A stretch of 64,000 nucleotides of DNA. Source: Chaetorhynchus papuensis (Eukaryota; Chordata; Aves; Passeriformes; Rhipiduridae). Below the pieces are notes generated by a model. It searched no databases and was not told the DNA's origin. It worked only from the letters and a program-made list of their open reading frames with translations. The number at the start of each line of letters is the position of its first letter. Within the stretch, counting starts at the first letter, position 1. Both the position numbers and the translations under genes were made by a program. Location of the stretch: positions 559,613-623,612 of the forward strand of contig VWYX01000275.1 in the NCBI GenBank assembly GCA_013396525.1, given 5' to 3'. This document shows positions 52,983 through 64,000 of the stretch, piece by piece.

Positions 52983-53056
52983 GGGGGGGTGGGGGAGGTT
53001 ATTTTTTATAGGGGTTTATACTTAGCTCTAAAGCTCCACGCTTCCCCCCCCCCACC
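52983..53056. repeat. G-tract and C-tract foldback
   Basis: GGGGGGGTGGGGGAGG at 52983-52998 is followed about 45 bp later by CCCCCCCCCCACC at 53044-53056. The two can pair as a stem, and the G-rich part is also quadruplex-prone. Confidence 0.7.
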
Positions 53057-54139
53057 AATTTTGCCATTTTCCTGCTGCTGGATGAAAGTATGTGATTGAC
53101 AATGAGTCATGCTGACACAGAGACATAAGTGTTTCAGTGAATCTAAAACTTGTGGAATTTTACTCATTACTAATACAGTGCTCATTTTTCTTCTCTCAAA
53201 TTCTGTGGAAAATCCTTATATGCAGCTTTAGTATTAGGCCCCCAAAGGCATAAACCTATTACTGAAGTCACACAATGTTATTTTACATGAAAAATTCTGT
53301 GCTTTCTAACTTGAGCTTCAGAAGAGGAGTCAGTCCCCTTTTATTCCTGGTATACAATAATGAAGATAATGGAGTGGGTTTGGAGAAGCCTTATACACTG
53401 TGGCAGACCTCAAGCCCTTGCCCCGAGGGTCGTCTGCCAACCATGGGATTCCTTTTGCAGCTAAAATCATTAGGAGAATGAGATACAGGCATGTTTTTCT
53501 TCTGTTTTCTTCAGGCATCAGAGGATGGCAGAGACTCTCTGTCTGTCTGTTCTCCTCATTTGTAGAAATGAAATGGAAATCTCTTTGAAGTCACTGAGCT
53601 TGACACAAGTTTGTGAAAGAAAAGACCAAAGCAACCACTTAGCTTTTCCTTGCACTATTAATGGGATTGGATTGCTGTATTTTAATTTATGGCCTGTGCT
53701 TGTGGAAAATTAAATCTCTGAAATCTCTGTAGCTTTTCCCCTAAATGTATGGCTTGGCTTCTGGAAAAGAAAGAGGCAAACAAGTAAATTCCTTCCTATT
53801 TTTAGAATAAGCTGGAGTACTCTTTGGTTCTTTACATCTCCTAACTTTTCATTAAGAGTCAATCTTCTTTTTCCACTTTGGCAGTATATGTTTGTAACAG
53901 GTTATGTGTCTGTTCATCTTTAAAATCTTCACAGTGGGTCTTCTGAGGCCAGATCCATGTTGTTGTATGAAATTAGTAGGAATTCTGTATAAAGAAGGAT
54001 CATATGAACAGCTACCTGACAGCAGAGACTGAACACATGAGCTTGTGCAGGTACATACATCTGCATGGCTCATTCTTTCTTTCCTCTGAAACTCAGTTCA
54101 GTTGGGCTGTTCAAATGAGTACTTTGAATTTTCTGTAAA

Positions 54140-54241
54140 GACACATACACAGATATACATACATACACATGCACACACACACATATATTTAAAACATATT
54201 ATGTGTATTTAGACATAAATATATATGAACACACACACACA
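54140..54241. repeat. Degenerate (CA)n/(TA)n microsatellite
   Basis: ACACATACACAGATATACAT, a CACACACACAC stretch and a second terminal CACACACACAC with AT-rich DNA between make up about 100 bp. Confidence 0.85.
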
Positions 54242-55988
54242 AAAATTATTCATTTATTGTGTTCCGTATTTCTCCTGCTCCAGAATTTTGATCTTACAGT
54301 CCTTAGGTGTTCAGAGGGGGAGCAGTTAATCTCGGCTGTTTAGTAAGAAGGGAATATGTGTTTTTGCAGAGCTTTAACAGGCAATGTGAGTACTAGATCT
54401 TCATGTATTATAGTAGGCAGCAATACTACATAAATAATTACTTGTCGTGAAAAAAGGAATGAGAAGAGCCTCTTGGGCATGATTTTTGTCTTCTGAACAT
54501 CCCCCAAAGGCTATTTGTATTGGATGTTTAAGTTTACATTATAAATCACAGCACCTGTTAATGTGGTAATTTAAATGACTGTTGTTCAAGCAGTTCTGTA
54601 ACCTATAAAAGTGAGCCATACTGAATTCAGGCTCTGTAGTTGAAGTATCTCCTAACATTATCAAACTTTTAATCATCAAATCTTGTAAAAAAAATCAAGA
54701 GGTCTCCCTCTTTTTAAGCCGTAAATTCCAACACAGGCCATTCATGGGCACAAAAAGGGTGGCCTTTGAAAGGCAGACTCGTGTTTTTAAATCACATCTG
54801 ATGAGATGGGAGGAAATAAAGTGCACAGATTCGGGAAAGGCCTAAGGATACTATAATTGGTTGAGGTTTAAAATTCTTTTATTTGGTTCTTCAGTGCCCC
54901 TTTGACAGAGTACATGTTGAAGAGGCTTTGTAATGCTTTTCCACTGAAGGACAAACAAGGGTACTTTTCAGTTGAGTACTTTCAAGTTTTGTTCATCCAC
55001 TCCTGCTGCTGCGGCAGGAAGCTTCAGGTGCCTTGTGGTTCCATGTTCATCTCTGCAGTCTGTCACCAGAAAATGTGTCTTTTCTTGTAGAGCAGGCCAG
55101 CATCAAACTTCCATGTGCTTCTTTCAAAGACCCTGCCATATGGAAATATGCCTTCATATACTGCTGATACAAAAAAACCCAACAATTAAAACATTTGAAA
55201 GATTAGGTTTGTGAAATAGGCCTATGTGAAGAGAAGGCTCTGTTAAATACTGTAGCTTAAATCTTTATTAACAAGTGCTTTAACTCTAGAACAGAGGTAG
55301 CCTAGTTTGAAGCCTTGCCAGCTCTGACTCGCTCAAAGTGAAGTTTATTCATTTGTTGCCTTCAGTCTTTAAGTGTTTTCCTTCCCAACAGTTTAGTCTG
55401 ATAGTCACGGTTTATTTCAATGGATGTTTTCAAAATTTGCTTCGATTCCCTTCCAGCTTTCTCTTCTTACATCCTCAAAGGTTTTTAGCTTTTGGATTTT
55501 TCTTCTTCCTTTTGATAGAGGCATCTGAGGTGCTGATACAGCATCTAAAATATGGAAGAAAGCATTATGGTCAAGTGAGATACAGAAAACTTGTGCTTTT
55601 GGAGAGAAGATGCAGTCCCTCTCCCCCTCCCCTGTTCAAAATGAAAGTCTTCTCTAAAGAATCTCTACAATTAAAATTTATTTCTAGGTTATGTTCACTC
55701 TACAATATTGAACAAGCAGGAACCAAAGCAATGCTTTCTCTTTTCACTTCCCATCTTTAACAACACAACATGTAAGTGGTTCAGCAAGGCAAAAATAATT
55801 ATTTGGGCTCCTGTCTGCCCTTTATTCCCCAGGTAGCCAGACTCCTCACCAGCTGTGGTTCATTTCAGTAGAGGTTTTCAAAACTTCCTGTCATTTTTGC
55901 CCCCACGTCATTTTGCTCTGTGTTTCCCCTGTTGTATTCCACCTAGATCAGTTTGCAGTTTGCCTTTGTTTTTTGTGTGCTCTTGTTA

Positions 55989-56024
55989 TTTTAAAATTTT
56001 TTTTATTATTATTATTTTATTTTC
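55989..56024. repeat. A/T-rich (ATT)n tract
   Basis: TTTTAAAATTTTTTTTATTA followed by TTATTATTTTATTTTC; low-complexity intronic DNA. Confidence 0.75.
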
Positions 56025-59000
56025 ATTTCCCCCTCCCCTGGAAAAGCCATTAGCTTTCTGACCTTCATTTCAGTCCTTGGATAACTGCTGGAGAAACAAC
56101 TGCCCCAGACTGTAATACCCAGATGAACGTGGGGGAGTGTGCCAGCTCTTTCTGTGTGCTCGTGTGCCGCAGCTTTCAGGGATGTCATTTATTCAAGAGT
56201 GAAGAGCAAGCCACCTGTTTCTCAGGCTTCTTGTCCCTCATATTAAAGGTTCAAGCCCTTGCTGAATAGTAACATCTTAATCTGGGCAACATACACACCA
56301 TTTAGCTGAAACCTATTTGTCGAGCTAGCAGGATTTGTGGGATTTTTTTTTCCCCTTTCTCTTACCCCTGAGGCACTTGTCATGATCATGCATTTTAAAA
56401 TTAATCAGACCTCCCAGGCTTGTGTGACTGTGTGGTTTAACATGAAGAAGTGGATATCAAGCATTTGCCCTAATTAAATAGGCCTGCTTGGTTTTGTTCT
56501 AGTGGATGCTTGTTCTTTTTTTTAATAAGAGCTGCTTACGGAGGAGGCACGGCCAGCTCTGGAGTTAGTGGAGAGCTCACTTGAAAGTTTTCCCCACCAC
56601 CTGCGCCCGGGATGCTGAGACCTGAAGGGCTCCCTGCGTTCTTTCTTAACAGCACAATTTGTGGGAAGTGAGTGAAGGGGGAAGGGGGAAATACAGCCAA
56701 ACGAGCGAGAGAGCAATGGGGGAAGGAGAGGTGAGGAGCTGGGACGAGCATGTGGATTGGCTTTTGAAGTTGATTAAGATGACCTGTCATCCTGTCTGAT
56801 CAGCTTTAGATCTCAGTCTGTGCCATGAGCTATTCACAAGGCTGTCTTGTGTCTTCTATTTACCAGAAGCAAGAGAAAGCCTCTAGTACGGCAAGGAACA
56901 ACATTTGCAGCAACTCCCACTTGCTTGTTTAGCTAATGAAGTAGCCTTGTAAAAACACTCTTAAGTTTGGAGCTGTTGCTTACTTTTATTAGATACATGT
57001 CTGTTTAACATTGACATTTTTAAGGTGGCTTGAGAGTTGCCAGCTTTACACATCTGTATACATCTCCTGCATTGTACATAAGCTGTACTGGGAAGATAGA
57101 ATTCATTTCAGCATCTTTCCTTCTCATACAGTTTAATTGTATTGTGGTTTCTGCATTGCCTCAGGAGACAATGTGCTATGTGTGTATGGTTCCTATAATA
57201 CAAGAATTCAAAAAGTGCTCAAAAACAAAATAAAGGAGAGTTGGGGGGAGCTCTCCACCCTAAGCACCCTAAAACCTGTTACCCAGTAATTAAGGACTGA
57301 TAGCATTTAGCAATTCAACAAGTTAATTTTAGCCAAAAAATAGTAGAAAATTTGGAACAGTCAACATTTTTAGACAAAATGTTTCTTTGGAAATGAAAAT
57401 GTTTAAGATGATTAATCTGAAAGAGAAATGAAAACATTTCAATTAGGATTAAATAAAACACTTTGGGTCAGGTGGAAACAGCTTTTCCCCTGACTTGGTT
57501 TGGCAGCTGAAATGAAAAAATGCAAACTAGTGAAACAAAAATGAGTTGCAAAACCTGGTGAGGTTTTGGGGGTGTTTTTGTATCTAATGACCTGAGAAGG
57601 ACAAATGAGCAGTTGTTATAAAGACACTTAAATATATCTGAATGTTACACGCTGTGGTTTTGAGGGCAATCTGTAATATTAGTCAGAAAAGCTTTCAAAA
57701 TTTTATTTCCTCCAAACGTGCAAATTTCTGTGCCTTCTGAAGCCTCAAGTCAGCAAAGTTTTGCAGCACCTAGGGCATTTTATTTTGGAGCAGATTTTGG
57801 AAGGTGATCATGCATTAGATGTACTTGGCCTGTCTTTGCACCGGCAACCTCGGAGTCTGTTCTAGAGGGCCTAGAAATCTGCAGATGGTACACCCCAGAA
57901 TTTTACTTCACTTTCAATTAAAATTCTTGCAGTCCAGTACACAGCAAAAAGAAAAGCTCTATTTATTTATTTCCGTAACAGTTCAAATTGCTGAAGTAAA
58001 ACCCAGCAGGTAGGATAATATTCCATTGATTTAAAAGTTTATTGCACATCCATGCACTAACTCACTGCCATCTTTCTCTTCCTCTCCCAGTATTGTTATT
58101 CCTATTTTATTTTTAATTTCAAACCTTGGCACAACCCAAATGTAAAGAACATACTGACACTGCCAAGCATCTGTCTGGTGCTTGACAGCATCATAGAAAC
58201 CCTTCCAGTGTTTCCTCTGGGTTGCTGTTGGTTATTTAACAACACAATGCAAACGGTGCAGTGTGGGTGTATGTGAAAAGGAAAGAAAGGTTGAGGTGGG
58301 GGGAAGGAGCCCTGCACGGGTAAATATGTCTTTCATCATATCTTTTGTTTGGTCTGTTTGCTGTGTGCTATTCAGTAGTCAATGGAAGTTGTTTGACGGT
58401 TCTGCAAAACCTTTTCTTAAACTTTTATTCTCCTGCTTTTGTCTCAGTCCATAAAGTTTTCTGCTTTTGTTTTTCTTGCCCCACTTTGTTGTCACCTGTC
58501 TGTTGTTGAAGGGGTTTTGTCTTTGCTGTTTGGCTGATGTGAGGTAATCTGATACTTAGGAAATGCTCCTGATTGGGGAGCTTTCTTGTACAGGTGAAGT
58601 GGACTTTAGAGACCTTATGAAAGATTTGCTGCGCTGGTCTTTGGGGCAATAGAGCTCTTTCAACCTTGTGTTTTAATTTATTTATTTAGCCAGAGGATGA
58701 AAGTGAAAAGTGAATGAAGAGAAAAATCAGGCTGTGCTTTCTGCTGAAGAATGCCCTGTTAGCAGTTGTGTGACTTGGTAAGGCTTTCTGAGATGTTTAG
58801 CCTTGATTTAATTCTTATTTAAGATCTCTCCTCCCAGCACATTAATATAATGTCAATGTAGAATGCATTGCATGGTGTAATTACTGGAGAGAGCAGTAGT
58901 TGGGAAAACAGACGGTAATTGAACACATGGCTGTTTATTACAACAGGACAGTGCTCCTACGCTGGTATTTAGGGCATTAATAGGGAAGAATTGATTTGTT

Positions 59001-59796
59001 GTTTTAAAATGAATTCAATCACTGTTGCTTAGGCCTTTGTTTGTTCAGGCCGAGTTATGCTTTGTTTTTGTTATGTGCCCAAGAGGTTTACACACCACAG
59101 CGTGGCATTAGTCATGCAGAGGGCTTGGGAGCAGAGAGCCATTTAAATGAACAAAGGACATTTTTCTTTTTGGCTCTGTTTATCTTCCTCTCCAGTTTTG
59201 TTACCCTCTAATCTATCTCCATCTCTCTCTCCCTCCTTTCCCCCCCTCTCCTTCCCACCCCAAACATTTCTAATCATTGCAGAGGTCCTCCCACTTTCTT
59301 CCTTCCCCTTCCTCTTTATTCACCCTCCTGGAGACAAATGGAGCTGTGACTGACAGGTGGCAACACAGAGTTGTGGCATGGGGTAAAAGGTGTAAATAGG
59401 AGTAGTGGCTTCAAGGTTTTGCAAAGAAGAGCTGGGGTTGGCGGCCGGGGGGAACGAGGATTGCTTCCAAAGTGAGCAGAGGGGAATGAGCTGTACCGTG
59501 TGCATCTCCACTCTGGGAGTTTTGTATGAGGGAACGTGCGTGCACCTTTTGTGGGTCCTGCTGGCTCGTGCTCTAGATGAGCCCTGTGCAGGGCACATCC
59601 TGGGGCTGAATGAGCATCCTGCTGTCTTCTCACTGATGCAGGTTGGAGGGAGGAAGAGAAAACCGTCTGACTGAAGTTGAATTCCTGGTCTCCCTGTTGT
59701 AAACGGCATGCGTTATATTTTAGGCTCATTGTACTTGAGAGGAATCTCATCTTGATTTGTTTCTGAGTGTGGGAGAGTTAATGGACACTTTAGGGT

Positions 59797-59865
59797 GATG
59801 TGGGCCAAATTCTGCTCTGAGATGCAAGTTCATCACTCCCACTGAATACGCAAGGGCTTTAGGAA
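59797..59865. repeat. Possible third old amniote foldback-type repeat
   Basis: GTGGGCCAAATTCTGCTCTG and CTCCCACTGAATACGCAAGG with GGGCTTTAGGAAC resemble the wording of reptile palindromic repeats (gggccaaattctgctctc; cattgacttcaatgggctttgg). Diverged; low confidence. Confidence 0.35.
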
Positions 59866-61502
59866 CACAACATTTGACCCAATACAGGATTTGTAAAGAA
59901 CCCAATGTGACTTGTTTTTTTATCCCTCTACAGACAGGGATTAGGCGTGTTCATAGAAGGAGCAGTATTAAAAGAACTGAAAGGTAACGACAACAGCAAA
60001 GTCTGTATGGTCAGTAACTGGTAGAAACTTTTATTTCCTAGCTGGTAAGATACTTGTATCTAAGTAAAATAGTGCAGGATGAATTAGCCCCCCAGTCTTG
60101 CCTTTTGGGGGTGCAGAAAGTACTGGCTTAGACAGCACAAGGAAGAAACACAGATGTGTGACACAGAGAGCCAGATTCTTCCTGTCAGGGAGAAACAGCA
60201 ATTTCATACACTGCAATGTGCAAGGAACCTCCATTGTTCACCTGAGCCTTTTAGCTATAATTAATTAAATTATTGAATTTGCAAATAATAGACACACGGA
60301 GATGAGATCTATGGATGTGAAGTCCAGCAGGGACTGTTGGTTGTGTATGGGACATGCTACTTGGCTACTAATTATAAATTTTTTCTAAATATCTGGGAAT
60401 TGCAGTTGCAAAGGCCAGCCCATATGCCCAAAGGAAAATATCATTCCCATCTCAAAAAAAACCCCCAAACAATTATTGTATTGCACTACCAATAAACAAG
60501 AATGGTAACAGCCAAAGATTTAAAAGCCTCAAAGTTATTAGTGGTGTCCAAGTGCTTTATCAGAAAGGAAAGTGTCTCTCCTGACTTGGAAGTGGTTATC
60601 CGAGTGTCCTGTTTTTCCAGTACAGTTTGGAATGTTGCATTAGTCTTGTACTGTAGATTAGCCCACACAATCTTAAGGTAAATAGTCAAGAGACAGAGAT
60701 CACATGGAAGAAAAAGCCTCTTGTTTTTTTTACGCACCCTGATGTTTTTATGCTAAACTTCTTTTCTTTTCTGTTTTGCCCACAACACATAATCCCATTT
60801 CAGTAAATGAGCATCTTATCTCCCACAGAGTCAGGCACCAGGGGAAAAAAAAATGGAAAAGCAAAATGTCAGCAACTAACCAGAAAAACTGTTTCAGCTG
60901 TAGTGATTACTGTGTATTCGTTTGATCCTGTAGGTTTGCTGGCTTGTTGCAAAGTGTAAAGCACGTTAATGTATTTTTGCTGAGATCTCTGTATACAAGA
61001 CTTAAATAAAGCCATGTATTTCCAAATAGTTATATTTCCTTGTATATGAAATTAATATATGAAGATGAAACTAGAGGACAGCAGGCTCTTACTAATGATT
61101 GTCAGCTGCAACAATTCTGGATTCCACACTGAGCTCATGTACAGCCTTAATCAGCAATGGTGTTTAACTAAATATGGAGACATTTCACTGAAGATTATTT
61201 TATTTTAAGTCCTTTTTTTTATGCATTTCCTCTTGCTGTGTCATCTAATTGATTCACGGCTCCTGTGAAGCTTTCGTGTATGGGATGTATGGGATGCATA
61301 TCCAGGCAAAATGCATTCTTCTCTTACTAGTTTGCCCAAGTCAATCCTGTCTGAATTCAGATGAATTAGGGAGCTTTCATTGGTAGTCATTCTGTAACTG
61401 AACATAAAATTATTAGATGAATAATATACATGACATAGCGGTTTAGGACCTTGTTCTTTCTGCTGAAAAACAGATGCAGTCTTTTTGAGACAATCATGTG
61501 CC

Positions 61503-61521
61503 TTTTTATTATTATTATTTT
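61503..61521. repeat. Short (ATT)n tract
   Basis: TTTTTATTATTATTATTTTG, a short trinucleotide tract. Confidence 0.75.
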
Positions 61522-63749
61522 GTTGCTAGACAGGTTACTGGATGGGGGAGCACCACACCCAGTGGATGCTACACAGTATGCATGACCCAAGATTTTAAAG
61601 TAATGGGGCTCACAAAGACAGTATAATGAGAGGTGCTTTCTTACATTGCCAGACTGCAAAATTTTCCTAATATTTCTGTGTAAACTCATTTTGTTGATTG
61701 TTGCTTTTGTTCTGGCCTTATGCCATAAATATAGCATGGAGCAAACTGCCATTAAAGTTCTGGAGAGAGTTCAGCTGCCAGTTCCATTTCATCCTTGGTT
61801 TCTCACAAGTTGGTGCTAACAATGGATTTGCTTGTATTGGACATTGTAAGTGTTCACCAGAAATGAGACTGTAGCTACCAACCACCGCACTCCTGAGTGT
61901 TTTCAGGAGCACACAAGATGCAGTATGCCTGTTTTTAACTCATCTGCTTCAGCTCTGTTAGCAGACAAGTCCGTGTCGGCATAAAGGCAGGTGAAGAATG
62001 GAGATGCCTGCTGTATTTGCATAAAACAGCAACATTGTGGAAAAATGGAACAGGGAGAAAATTTTACTAAGCTTTTCAGTATAAGGAGGTTAAAAGTTGT
62101 GCTGTAACATTCTTCAGACCTTCCTTTCTCCTTTAGAATCCCCCTTCGCAATCTGACTAATGTTGGGATGGGAAAAATACTACTGGGGATTTGTTTGTTT
62201 GCTTTTTTTTTTTTTTTAATCTTGTTCCTGCTAGGAGAGGGCACTGGGATTGTTTAGGCAATGCCAGGTAGCTTTCCTCCCAGGCTGAATGCAGTCCATA
62301 AAGCTGTCAGTTCTTTAGCTTAATACTGGGTTTTAGTGTATTAATTCAAGGCTTTCAGGGATCTAGGACACAACATTGTGCCAGGAGTGGGAACTAAAAT
62401 TAGAGGCAGACTTTTGGCTGTGAGAGCTGCTTGAGGCTACTTGGGGTGAAAGAGGAGGTAAGAGACCTGATGTCAGTCACAGCCCAAGGACTATGAGATG
62501 TCCAAAGCATCCCCCAAAAGCGGATACAGGTTTTTCTGCAACTCACACTGTGGTGAATGACCCTTCCTTTTTTTTTGTCTTATCCCACTCACTGATACAG
62601 CACTCAGTGGTTCGTTTCACACTCCAAATCCATGCTGAAAGCCGTCTTAGTTCACTTGTTATACCAAGAACTGGACTTCACTTAACTGGGACTGTGATTC
62701 CCACACCCTCCCTCTTCCCACCCCCCTCACCCCCCCTTAAATAGTAGCTAATCTTCTATAAAATGCACCTTAAAAAGGTGAAAGCATTGTGAATATGAAA
62801 CAAAGTTAAATTCTTGTGAAGGATTCTAAGTTTTCAGTCATAGAAAGCAGCCCCAATGATGTAAAAAAAAAGATGAAGCTAAATAGGACTGAGCAACAGG
62901 AAAATTGTTTCGTCCGCCTTCATTTCATTGGATGTGTTTTATTATGTAAAATTTTTTGCTCTTGGCTGTATGTGAGAATCATTTCCTGGTAATTTTTTTT
63001 ATATATCATAATTCTGTTAAGGACTATGAATGAGGAATAATTAGGCATTATTGTTTGGTTATGCAGATTCTGCTGTGATTCTTTCTTGTTTACTTCATTT
63101 AAACTGTCGATACTGTTTTTGCCATGTAGAAATAATGACTGTGTTCCTTCATGAATATGAGATTACAGGGACCTTGTTTTAGATTGCTGGGGCACTTGTT
63201 CCTCCTCTGTGATTATTTCTGTCTATCTGAAACATATTCTTTCTTTCTGAATAGAGAAATACTCAGAAGCACAAGTTCATAGACATTTCCTCTTTACTAA
63301 AACATCTTCAGTCTTTACCTTCTACTGACTTGCCTCTTTCTAATAAAATGAAGGCTGCACTTTGGCACTGCTGTGGGGTCCACAGAAACATAAGAGGGGG
63401 GCCTGATTTAAATGAGATACATAGAGGTAATTATGCAATATGAAAAATTCGCCTTATATTCAAACAAAGAAAGATTTGTAAGTTTTTATTGTTAGGGAAA
63501 AACCACTTCTCCTCTGAAATCTGTACTGTGAATCTAAACTCTGATATTTTGCTTCTATTCTTGTACAGCACTTTCTTTGATGACTGCTGGAGTTCTGGTC
63601 TCACAGAGAGAGGAGAATATTGGAGTTGAGATTCCTTGAACAGAGTTTAGGGGATAATATTGTGTTTAGTTTGTTTCACTAGATGCAAGCTAATCAGAGA
63701 ATAATTAACAGTCAAAATGCCAAGGTCCTTGTTGATGTAAAGGATCTGG

Positions 63750-63831
63750 TATTGAAGTCCTCAATAAAGTAACACTCATATTGAATTCAATGAGACTTTA
63801 AACTGAACAAATGCTTCAGGATTTGTCCCCA
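63750..63831. repeat. Possible old amniote foldback-type repeat
   Basis: TTGAATTCAATGAGACTTTA followed by AATGCTTCAGGATTTGTCCC resembles the reptile repeat wording cattgaagtcaatgggactta and tgcaggatcagggcc. Diverged; low confidence. Confidence 0.35.
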
Positions 63832-64000
63832 GCTTTTTTCTCCCTGTCAGTTTTTAATGAGCATCCCATAAAAGTGTTTAACAATTGTACTGACTTTGAT
63901 TTTTCAAGGTTTGGGAGAAAATTGCTTTCTCAGGTTGAGAAAAAAATGTTGAAACAATAAAAGCAAATTTTCTCATTATGTTGTCTAACATAGTTTAAGC

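Noticed and set aside
59316..59750. 144-codon - strand frame and an overlapping 129-codon frame
   Set aside because: Overlapping open frames on the same strand in a GC-enriched patch are expected by composition. Neither resembles a known protein.

Overview
The window is vertebrate nuclear DNA, most likely from a bird. It is AT-rich and gene-poor. It carries 5'-truncated CR1 retroposons with the ATTCTATGATTCTGTG-type end that is characteristic of birds and reptiles, old L2/MIR-like fossils, many microsatellites and one 30-base run of Ns (an assembly gap). There are no operons, Shine-Dalgarno sites or dense coding, so bacterial, phage and viral readings do not fit.

The only coding content I can support is two internal coding exons of SOX5, both on the + strand: 17494-17725 and 49779-49989. 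SOX5 is a SOXD-group HMG-box transcription factor. Each exon has a polypyrimidine tract and AG acceptor in front and a GT donor behind. The phases join cleanly (exon A ends in phase 0, exon B starts in phase 0 and ends in phase 1). Together they encode about 147 residues of the N-terminal region, upstream of the leucine zipper/coiled coil and HMG box, which lie beyond the right edge. The rest of the window is intron: at least 17.5 kb upstream, a complete 32.05-kb intron between the exons, and at least 14.0 kb downstream.

Layout. 1-17493: upstream intron with L2/MIR-like fossils, a (TG)n tract, a short CR1 3' end and the N gap. 17494-17725: exon A. 17726-49778: large intron with CR1 copies near 20.1-20.4, 33.0-33.4, 39.8-40.2 and 40.5-40.9 kb. 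It also holds a CpG-retaining block followed by a 137-bp polypyrimidine tract with a 51-T run (29.4-30.1 kb), a 10-bp-period degenerate tandem array (36801-36950), two foldback repeats (30689-30764, 48141-48212) and a 19-bp minisatellite (47.5 kb). 49779-49989: exon B. 49990-64000: downstream intron with SOX-motif clusters, CpG-enriched patches and simple repeats.

I found no new gene system. The best leads are non-coding: the 10-bp palindromic-unit array, the CpG-rich block near 29.4-29.8 kb, a foldback repeat copy containing a perfect CRE palindrome, and several clusters of SOX/POU-like motifs inside a SOX gene that could be autoregulatory. All motif-based claims are inferences from reading the sequence; no alignment or conservation data were available.
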